Source: DG-33 sp964345105
GTDB lineage: Archaea > Hadarchaeota > Hadarchaeia > Hadarchaeales > Hadarchaeaceae
Direction: 5' to 3'
Assembly (NCBI GenBank): GCA_964345105.1
Contig: CAYFPZ010000097.1
Location: 1-6,496 of the forward strand
DNA: 6,496 nucleotides
The notes beneath the pieces are model-generated. The model was not told where the DNA came from. It did not search any database and saw only the letters and a list, made by a program, of their open reading frames with translations. Shown here piece by piece: positions 1-4,859 of the stretch. Within the stretch, counting starts at the first letter, position 1. Each line of letters starts with the position of its first letter. Both the position numbers and the translations under genes were made by a program.

Positions 1-60
1 GAGATAAAGGCGGTCGAGAGGCTGAAGGACCTGTCCAAGACGGATTACCTGCTTAGATAA
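1..60 (+). CDS. C-terminal end of an unrecognised protein (5' partial)
   Basis: Frame 1 is open from the window edge and ends in TAA at 58-60. It gives a 19-residue charged tail ending in LSKTDYLLR. The tail is too short to assign to a family and no motif is recognisable. It converges tail-to-tail with the BsuPI-domain gene, leaving only 3 bp between the two stop codons. That close packing and the lack of any other plausible reading of these bases support it being the real end of a gene, but the start, size and function lie outside the window. Confidence 0.5.
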   Translation, partial: EIKAVERLKDLSKTDYLLR

Positions 61-63
61 AGG

Positions 64-558
64 CTAAGAAATAATTATCCTGAGGAACGGCGTCTCCATA
101 TACCCCATTAAAATGCCGCGCAAATGATACGTTCCTGGACCGATGAGTGAGTACTCACCTGTGAGCCGGTCATAGGCCATCTGATTCCAATTCCAAACCC
201 AATTGTGGGATTCTCCGGGTCCAAGGCTCAAATTAGTAAATGCTTCGATAAACCCCTTGTCGTCTGACCATGCGCAAACCACTTCGAAATTTTGGTCGTA
301 AACAACCAAGTCGAATTGATATCCACTCGGAAAGGTAAAAGTAACGTTTTCCTCACGGAGGTTCTGCACGACGAGTTTTATGTCGATGTTTTCTCCTTGG
401 TTAAATCCAGTTTTATCTAGACTTATCGTGAGTTTCGCTTCGTTCTCAATCACGTTTGCAGTATTCTCCCCTGCGGCCGCTGAGCTCGGCTTTTGATAGA
501 GGAAAATCCCCATGACGCAGATAATCACCAAGACTCCAGTGATTAGTTCCTTCTTCAT
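64..558 (-). CDS. Exported BsuPI-domain protein
   Basis: The protein is 164 aa from the ATG at 558. A Lys-Lys start and a hydrophobic segment (residues 5-21) followed by SSAAAGE look like a signal peptide or N-terminal anchor, so the rest should lie outside the membrane. Residues 42-162 match the BsuPI domain family, named after the Bacillus subtilis intracellular proteinase inhibitor. Landmarks are FPSGYQFDLVVYD (77-89), WSDDKGF (97-103), LGPGE (112-116), WNWNQ (122-126) and PGTYHLRG (141-148). The domain is a beta-sandwich also found in many surface proteins with no shown inhibitor activity, so protease inhibition is only a possibility. It is the second gene after the beta-propeller gene. 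A longer form starting at GTG 567 would overlap that gene by 8 bp. The ATG is preferred because GTGAG lies 4 nt upstream and the signal peptide then begins directly. Confidence 0.85.
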   Translation of the reverse strand: MKKELITGVLVIICVMGIFLYQKPSSAAAGENTANVIENEAKLTISLDKTGFNQGENIDIKLVVQNLREENVTFTFPSGYQFDLVVYDQNFEVVCAWSDDKGFIEAFTNLSLGPGESHNWVWNWNQMAYDRLTGEYSLIGPGTYHLRGILMGYMETPFLRIIIS

Positions 559-559
559 T

Positions 560-2440
560 TTACTCACGTAGGAAAATTGGGGGGTTTCCCTGTGGCAATT
601 CTATTTCACTTATCTCGCTCAAATCCTCCAGATTGTTCATTTTTACTGACCTGCCTGAAATGGTGTAAAGCACGTTATCGATGTAAAGAGATCTTTGAAC
701 CGAATAATCATAGGGATAATACCATCCCCATTCGTTGATCTGATCATTATTGTTGAGATGAGTTATCCTTCCCTTAAGCACCAACCCTTCATCTAAAGAG
801 ATATCAAATACGTAGGCGCCCTGCCAGACATATTCCCCATAAGCATCAGGGGGTATTTCTCCCGGATAACTCTCTTCGTTTATTTCCGCGAGCAATATGG
901 GCAGTACGAGGAGATTTTTGTGCTTGCTGAACAAAAATGCCTTGTGATCTTGCAAGGCGTAGGAATCGGTCCCCCTGTCACCTATTATGTATTTCGATAT
1001 TTCTATTGGGTTTTCTGGGTCGCTCACGTCGAAGAGGGCTATCTTTACGCCTTGGTACCACGCGAAAGATCCCACGTCAACGGCCTCCTTGCCCACTCCA
1101 ATCAAATGAGTTTCATCGTAGGGGTGCAGATAATCGGAGTACCCTGGTATTTTCAATTCTCCAAGAACTCTTGGATTGCTTGGATTCTCCAAATCTATCA
1201 CAAACAGAGGGTCAACTTTTTTGAAAGTTACTAGGTACGCCCTACTGCCAATGAATCTTGCGGAATAAATCCTCTCCCCGGGAGCGAGCCCCTCCAGCCT
1301 TCCGACGATGTCGAGGTTCCCGTCAAGCACGTAAACGTTGTTCTGGCCCATCCATCCTGTAGTAGTCGCTATCCTGAAATATCCCTGATATTCGTCCATG
1401 GAAAATTGATTCAAGACGTGCCCTGGGACCTCCCCCTCTGATTTGTACTCGATTGTCCCATCGGATATGGATATTTTGTGAATAACTGTTGTTTCCGTCT
1501 CCGGGTCGCTTGTTTCGCTTGAGCGCTCTATTAGTGGGTATACCCAGTAATCTATGTAGGTCAAGTAAATGCTGTTTGAGGAAACGAAAATGTTCTGGGT
1601 TGCGCCGATGAGGAACGTTTCGCTTGTTACATCCTCCCCATCATCTTGCGTATTTATCGCCATTATGGTCGTGAATCCGTAAGAATAATCGTGAGTATTT
1701 TCAAAATAGTAAATTTCAGTCGCTGGGACTGTTTTTGTATTGCCATTGGAAGAAATGTTTGGCAGATATATTTTATTATCATAAAGCACTGGTGAAATTA
1801 TTATTACATAAACGTGGTTCCCCACCATTCTCGAATCGAAATAGTGACCATCGAAAGAAACATCTCTCGTTAGTAAAGGGTTCTCCCTATTTGAAACATC
1901 GTAAACTTTGGCAGAAGTCCAACCCAACATGACAAGTTTGTCTCCATTTATGAACAGCTCGATTGTACTCTCGTTCGTCTCTATTTCAGAAAGGATTCTA
2001 GCGCTCTCTGCGGGGTATGCGTCGATGATGACCACCTTGTTCCCCGAAACGACATAAATGTATTTTCCGTCGCTTTTCACGATATCCGCTTCATCGACCC
2101 CTTCTACTTGGATGTTTGTTGTGGAATAGTCTAACTGAGTTTCGTCTTCATTACCGTAACTTTTGATTGATTCTGGACGCTGCAAAAAAGCAATGTCGTA
2201 ATAAGGATATCCACCGTAATTACTAATATTGGTCCTCACAAAATTTTCTAGTTCTTCATAAGATGAAAATTTTTTTAGTTGATTGTATCCAGAAATTTGG
2301 CCCGGTTCCAGCATGGTGATGATAATCGGAGTAGCCAAAGTTGCGAGGGTAGCCGCGATCAGGACAATTGTCACTAACGGTAATTCAGCTCTTTTTTCCT
2401 CAACTGAATACCATCTCCGTGAAGAAATTCTGCGCTTCAA
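560..2440 (-). CDS. Membrane-anchored extracellular beta-propeller protein
   Basis: This 626-aa protein has a short basic N-terminus, one hydrophobic segment (about 21-43) without a clear cleavage site, and a long polar remainder, so it is probably an outward-facing signal-anchored protein. Residues 106-130, with STTNIQVEGVDEADIVKSDG, are the hallmark of the secreted C-terminal beta-propeller family (Pfam Beta_propel, COG4880). Repeated strand units recur across the protein, for example VYDVSNRENP, FVIDLENPSNP and IALFDVSDPENP, as expected for propeller blades. No catalytic motif is visible. The family is widespread in archaea and Gram-positive bacteria, and its ligand is unknown. The start is a TTG at 2440, supported by GGTGA 6 nt upstream; the first internal Met is residue 43, after the hydrophobic segment. 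The gene leads an operon with the BsuPI gene and diverges from the membrane regulator. Confidence 0.88.
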   Translation of the reverse strand: MKRRISSRRWYSVEEKRAELPLVTIVLIAATLATLATPIIITMLEPGQISGYNQLKKFSSYEELENFVRTNISNYGGYPYYDIAFLQRPESIKSYGNEDETQLDYSTTNIQVEGVDEADIVKSDGKYIYVVSGNKVVIIDAYPAESARILSEIETNESTIELFINGDKLVMLGWTSAKVYDVSNRENPLLTRDVSFDGHYFDSRMVGNHVYVIIISPVLYDNKIYLPNISSNGNTKTVPATEIYYFENTHDYSYGFTTIMAINTQDDGEDVTSETFLIGATQNIFVSSNSIYLTYIDYWVYPLIERSSETSDPETETTVIHKISISDGTIEYKSEGEVPGHVLNQFSMDEYQGYFRIATTTGWMGQNNVYVLDGNLDIVGRLEGLAPGERIYSARFIGSRAYLVTFKKVDPLFVIDLENPSNPRVLGELKIPGYSDYLHPYDETHLIGVGKEAVDVGSFAWYQGVKIALFDVSDPENPIEISKYIIGDRGTDSYALQDHKAFLFSKHKNLLVLPILLAEINEESYPGEIPPDAYGEYVWQGAYVFDISLDEGLVLKGRITHLNNNDQINEWGWYYPYDYSVQRSLYIDNVLYTISGRSVKMNNLEDLSEISEIELPQGNPPIFLRE

Positions 2441-2446
2441 TTTGTT

Positions 2447-2451
2447 TCACC
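2447..2451 (-). promoter_or_regulatory. Ribosome-binding site fixing a TTG start
   Basis: On the minus strand GGTGA lies 6 nt before the TTG at 2440. This is a strong archaeal Shine-Dalgarno at standard spacing. It supports the TTG as the true start of the propeller gene and keeps the N-terminal hydrophobic anchor in the product. Confidence 0.7.
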
Positions 2452-2474
2452 AATTAAAAATGGTCAAATCCTGG

Positions 2475-2491
2475 ATTTAAATTAAGTTTCG
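2475..2491 (-). promoter_or_regulatory. Putative BRE/TATA promoter of the propeller-BsuPI operon
   Basis: On the minus strand this reads CGAAACTTAATTTAAAT, a purine-rich BRE-like start followed by a TTTAAAT TATA-like core. A start site about 25 bp downstream would fall near 2453, giving a short leader that still contains the GGTGA at 2447-2451. The assignment rests on position and composition only. Confidence 0.45.
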
Positions 2492-2518
2492 TATAAGAAA
2501 CATAATTTATTAAGTTTC
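2481..2518. repeat. Operator-like repeat cluster between divergent genes
   Basis: ATTAAGTTTC occurs twice in direct orientation, at 2481-2490 and 2509-2518, 28 bp apart. Between them lies the inverted form GAAAC at 2497-2501. Bases 2497-2518 form a 22-bp imperfect palindrome in which the arms GAAACaTAAT and ATTAaGTTTC pair at 9 of 11 positions. A second, smaller dyad, GTTTC-6 nt-GAAAC, covers 2486-2501. The cluster overlaps the likely TATA elements of both divergent genes, so it could be the binding site of the adjacent winged-helix regulator. Part of the symmetry may instead come from two BRE/TATA elements facing opposite ways. Confidence 0.5.
2496..2512 (+). promoter_or_regulatory. Putative BRE/TATA promoter of the membrane regulator gene
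   Basis: The sequence AGAAACATAATTTATTA has a purine-rich BRE-like part and an AT-rich TATA-like core centred near 2507. A start about 25 bp downstream, near 2532, would give a leader of about 15 nt carrying the GGTG at 2537-2540. It lies inside the palindrome, so a bound regulator could compete with TBP/TFB. Confidence 0.4.
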
Positions 2519-2536
2519 CAAAATGATACTTTATGC

Positions 2537-2540
2537 GGTG
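2537..2540 (+). promoter_or_regulatory. Ribosome-binding site of the membrane regulator gene
   Basis: GGTG lies 6 nt before the ATG at 2547, the same spacing as the site before the divergent propeller gene. It supports 2547 rather than the out-of-frame ATG at 2533. Confidence 0.55.
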
Positions 2541-2546
2541 TAGGGT

Positions 2547-3296
2547 ATGCGCCGCTGGTTCTTCGGCGTGATGATAGCTTTGGCGGTGCTGGGGGCGGCT
2601 ACTATCACGTCTTACGTTGTCCTTGACCATTTCTATGGTGAAGAATACCTCATCACCTCAACCCAAACTGTAATTATCGAGAACTCTGGAGAACAGGTAT
2701 CCATAGACGATGTACGACATGATGTGGCGAATGTGGAATTTCTTGAAAACACGGTGGTTCTAAATTACTATGATGGCCGTGGCCCTGATCCGGAAACAGG
2801 CTTTTCACCATCTGAAAAGGGTAGCTCCATGGTATCTAAGATACGCGTGCCAGCAAACGCCTATGAGCAAGCACAAGCAACCGGGGAACCAGTCATGTTT
2901 TCCAACACGACGACCACGGAGACAAAGCCGGTCAATGCCTGGCCAATCGCAGCGGGCATTGGTATCTCGATGGGGGTTATGGTCTTTGCTGTTTGGGTGG
3001 GGTACCAAGAGATGCGGGGTAGCGCAACATCAACGTTGCTGGAGCACGGTCTACACGACATGACAGTAAGAGATGTGGAGATAGTGGGACATATAATGAA
3101 GCTGGGAAAGTTTACGATCCCCGAACTCATGAAGCTGATAAAAGCGTCAAAAATTACTATTTGGCGCACGGTCAAGAAATTGGTTGAGCAAGGGTTGGTA
3201 CAGTCGACCGAGGAGACGAAACTCGCGGCAAACGGGCTAGGCGGTAGGGGAAAGCCGAGCCGCGTCTACCGATACGTGGGAAAAACAAAAACTTAG
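2547..3296 (+). CDS. Membrane-spanning winged-helix transcriptional regulator
   Basis: The 249-aa product has a first hydrophobic segment at about 5-26, a polar region at 27-131 probably outside the cell, a second membrane segment at about 132-153, and a cytoplasmic C-terminal domain at about 168-245. That domain reads as a winged helix: an N-terminal helix (TVRDVEIVGHIMKLG), the TIPELMKLIKAS helix, a recognition helix around KITIWRTVKKLVEQGL, then a Gly-rich, basic wing ending in RVYRYVG. The form resembles archaeal MarR/ArsR-like membrane regulators, i.e. a one-component sensor. The outer domain has no motif I recognise; it carries a short Thr-rich stretch (120-124) just before the second span. 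The gene diverges from the propeller-BsuPI operon over a repeat-rich gap, so autoregulation and control of that operon are plausible. No ligand is known. Confidence 0.8.
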   Translation: MRRWFFGVMIALAVLGAATITSYVVLDHFYGEEYLITSTQTVIIENSGEQVSIDDVRHDVANVEFLENTVVLNYYDGRGPDPETGFSPSEKGSSMVSKIRVPANAYEQAQATGEPVMFSNTTTTETKPVNAWPIAAGIGISMGVMVFAVWVGYQEMRGSATSTLLEHGLHDMTVRDVEIVGHIMKLGKFTIPELMKLIKASKITIWRTVKKLVEQGLVQSTEETKLAANGLGGRGKPSRVYRYVGKTKT

Positions 3297-3352
3297 GTAT
3301 TATCCGTTATCGACCTGAATACTGGCGCAACATCAATTTTTACGACAATGGC

Positions 3353-3664
3353 TTACAGGATTTTTGGTATTTTTGCAAGAAAATTTTGGAGATCGACATT
3401 TCTATTTTTAATCTTGACCCCCTCCATTAAGAGCAGTTTCGCCTTCTTCCTTTCACCAAATTTGTAACCTCCAATTTTACCATCCGACCTCACCACGCGA
3501 TGACAAGGAATTATTACTGGATTAGGGTTTCTTGCCAAAGCATTCCCCACCGCCCTGCAAGCACGGGGTCTGCCTATGGCTAGAGCTAGCTCCTTGTAAG
3601 TCGTCACCTTACCTCTTGGGATCATCGAGACCAACTTCAGGACGCGGGATTGAAATTTTGACAT
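3353..3664 (-). CDS. ogt: Single-domain O6-alkylguanine-DNA alkyltransferase
   Basis: The 103-aa protein matches the DNA-binding/active-site domain of methylated-DNA-protein cysteine methyltransferases, which move an alkyl group from O6-alkylguanine in DNA onto their own cysteine. The active site PCHRV places the nucleophile at Cys54, with His55 and Glu81 in the spacing of the human Cys145/His146/Glu172 triad. Arg37 in RACRAVG matches the arginine finger, and Tyr23 in VTTYKELA lies at the expected place. Cys rather than Trp at position 54 separates it from the non-catalytic ATL proteins, which are of similar length. The usual N-terminal domain is absent, and no ATG, GTG or TTG occurs in frame in the 18 codons upstream. 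It is divergent from rtcA and convergent with the membrane regulator, with 56 bp to that gene's stop. Confidence 0.9.
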   Translation of the reverse strand: MSKFQSRVLKLVSMIPRGKVTTYKELALAIGRPRACRAVGNALARNPNPVIIPCHRVVRSDGKIGGYKFGERKKAKLLLMEGVKIKNRNVDLQNFLAKIPKIL

Positions 3665-3686
3665 CGAACAATTATCATTTTTAATT

Positions 3687-3697
3687 CTTATATTTAG
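3687..3697. promoter_or_regulatory. Shared TATA-like element between ogt and rtcA
   Basis: The 51-bp gap between the two divergent genes has one strong AT element, CTTATATTTAG on the plus strand and CTAAATATAAG on the minus strand. Its centre lies about 24 bp before the rtcA ATG and about 28 bp before the ogt ATG. This is the usual TATA-to-start-site distance in archaea, and neither gene has a well-placed Shine-Dalgarno. It could drive both genes as leaderless or nearly leaderless transcripts. Confidence 0.5.
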
Positions 3698-3715
3698 AGG
3701 ACCTAACTTCTGCTG

Positions 3716-4783
3716 ATGATCGAAGTTGATGGTTCAATCGGAGAGGGAGGAGGAGCGGTACTTCGCACTGCGTTAGCGTTGAGTGCAGTTAGCCAAAATC
3801 CCATTCACATTTACAACATCCGCGCGAAAAGGACGAAGCCCGGGCTTCAGCCCCAACATCTACGTGGTGTCGAAGCGCTTACCAAGCTCGCGAAGGCCCG
3901 AATAGATGGTTCGAGGCTTAATTCAACTGAACTTATGTTCGAACCTAGCGTCATAGAGGGAGGCAAGTATCGAGCCGATATAGGAACCGCAGGCAGCACC
4001 ACGCTAATTCTGCAGATTTTGATGCCAGCCGCAGCTTTTGCTAGCGGCCCTATAGATGTTGAGATCACTGGTGGGACCGACAACCCGATGGCAGTTCCCA
4101 TAGACTTTTTAAAAAATGTCACTCTGCCCATACTGCGTAAGATGGGCTATCGGGGTGAAGCCGAATGCGTTCGCAGGGGCCACTACCCGCGAGGCGGAGG
4201 GATAGTGCGCGCCCACATAGAACCCGTCGAAAAGCTACAAGCGCTCGAGTTAACGGAACTTGGGAAGGTGGTTCGCATCGCTGGCGTGGCTCACTGCGTT
4301 CGCTTACCGGCTCACATCGCAACTCGCATGTCTCACGCAGCAAGCATGGTGCTGATCAAAGCTGGCTACTCCAAGGTCGACATCAAAGCCGAATCATACG
4401 AGCCAGCGCGTGATCCTCACCTTGGTCCCGGAGCTGGAATCGTGCTGTGGGCTGAGACAGAACTCGGCGCAATCTTGGGGGCCAGTTCCTTGGGGAGGCC
4501 CGGGAAACCGGCCGAGCAGGTGGGTCGGGAGGCAGGTGAAAGCTTAGCTAGGCAGCTGGATACTAGTTGTGCTGTCGACCGCCATCTCACAGATCAGCTC
4601 ATCCCATACATGGCGCTCGCAGATGGCATTTCGGACATAACCAGTACTGAACTGACCTCCCACACCATCACAAACATCTCGCTCGTCGAACAAATCATCG
4701 GTGTCAAATTTGAAGTGGATGGAAAACTCGGGGGGCCTGGAAGGATTCGCGTTGGAGGTCTGGGGTTCGCTAGAAGCTTATAA
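3716..4783 (+). CDS. rtcA: RNA 3'-terminal phosphate cyclase
   Basis: The 355-aa protein has the typical full length of RtcA, which uses ATP to convert an RNA 3'-phosphate to a 2',3'-cyclic phosphate through a covalent enzyme-AMP. Visible family features are GEGGG near the start (Glu10), LRTAL (Arg17), RAKRTKPGLQPQH (Arg36, Arg39, Gln47), GGTDNP (119-124), the signature RRGHYPRGGG (153-162), a DQL motif (293-295) and SHTITN with His316, which aligns with the AMP-accepting His309 of E. coli RtcA. The residue usually Gln after GEGGG is Ala14. No rtcB or rtcR lies in the window, so its RNA target is not indicated. The ATG at 3716 has no close Shine-Dalgarno, and a TATA-like element 24 bp upstream suggests a leaderless transcript. 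Confidence 0.93.
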   Translation: MIEVDGSIGEGGGAVLRTALALSAVSQNPIHIYNIRAKRTKPGLQPQHLRGVEALTKLAKARIDGSRLNSTELMFEPSVIEGGKYRADIGTAGSTTLILQILMPAAAFASGPIDVEITGGTDNPMAVPIDFLKNVTLPILRKMGYRGEAECVRRGHYPRGGGIVRAHIEPVEKLQALELTELGKVVRIAGVAHCVRLPAHIATRMSHAASMVLIKAGYSKVDIKAESYEPARDPHLGPGAGIVLWAETELGAILGASSLGRPGKPAEQVGREAGESLARQLDTSCAVDRHLTDQLIPYMALADGISDITSTELTSHTITNISLVEQIIGVKFEVDGKLGGPGRIRVGGLGFARSL

Positions 4784-4791
4784 CTCCCAAA

Positions 4792-4796
4792 TTTTT
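4792..4796 (+). terminator. Possible oligo-T terminator after rtcA
   Basis: A run of five T follows the rtcA stop codon by 8 bp, with no hairpin before it. Archaeal termination can use bare T-tracts, and this one precedes the promoter of the next gene, but five T is a weak signal. Confidence 0.3.
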
Positions 4797-4800
4797 AGTA

Positions 4801-4837
4801 CTTTACTTATGTAAAGAAAAGCTTTATATATGTAAAA
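4801..4837. repeat. Tandem dyad repeats in the condensing-enzyme promoter
   Basis: CTTTACTTATGTAAAG at 4801-4816 and CTTTATATATGTAAAA at 4822-4837 agree at 13 of 16 positions and begin 21 bp apart, two turns of B-DNA. The first is a perfect 6-bp inverted repeat with a 4-nt centre. The second keeps TTTA/TAAA symmetry and contains the TATA box. Two like-phased dyads, one upstream of and one over the core promoter, suggest a cooperative repressor or dual-site regulator. Confidence 0.55.
4823..4830 (+). promoter_or_regulatory. TATA box of the condensing enzyme-icd cluster
   Basis: TTTATATA is a near-ideal archaeal TATA box, preceded by the purine-rich AAAGAAAAG that could act as BRE. The expected start site about 25 bp on is near 4852, leaving a leader of about 8 nt before the ATG at 4860. 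Confidence 0.65.
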
Positions 4838-4855
4838 ACCCTAAAAAGCAGGGTT
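4837..4855. repeat. Inverted repeat at the likely transcription start
   Basis: AACCCT at 4837-4842 and AGGGTT at 4850-4855 are perfect 6-bp arms around a 7-nt centre. The dyad spans the predicted start site and ends 4 nt before the ATG. It could be a further protein-binding site. It is unlikely to form an RNA hairpin if transcription begins near 4852, since only the right arm would be transcribed. Confidence 0.4.
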
Positions 4856-4859
4856 AAAC

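Noticed and set aside
559..567. GTG at 567 as the start of the BsuPI-domain protein
   Set aside because: It lacks an upstream purine-rich site, and the ATG at 558 has GTGAG at close spacing and begins the signal peptide directly. It remains possible.
920..1234. Plus-strand open frames within the propeller gene
   Set aside because: They are antisense to a clear 626-aa family member and show no domain or ribosome-binding site.
3281..3290. A-rich run AAAAACAAAA as a T-tract terminator for the minus-strand alkyltransferase
   Set aside because: It lies inside the last codons of the convergent regulator gene, over 60 bp past the alkyltransferase stop, and the lysine/threonine codons there explain it.
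3337..3341. Five-T run after the membrane regulator as a terminator
   Set aside because: It is short, has no hairpin, and is not distinguishable from chance in an AT-rich gap.
3353..3664. Calling the short alkyltransferase a non-catalytic ATL protein
   Set aside because: ATL proteins replace the active cysteine, usually with Trp. Here PCHRV is intact and the His/Glu partners are in register.
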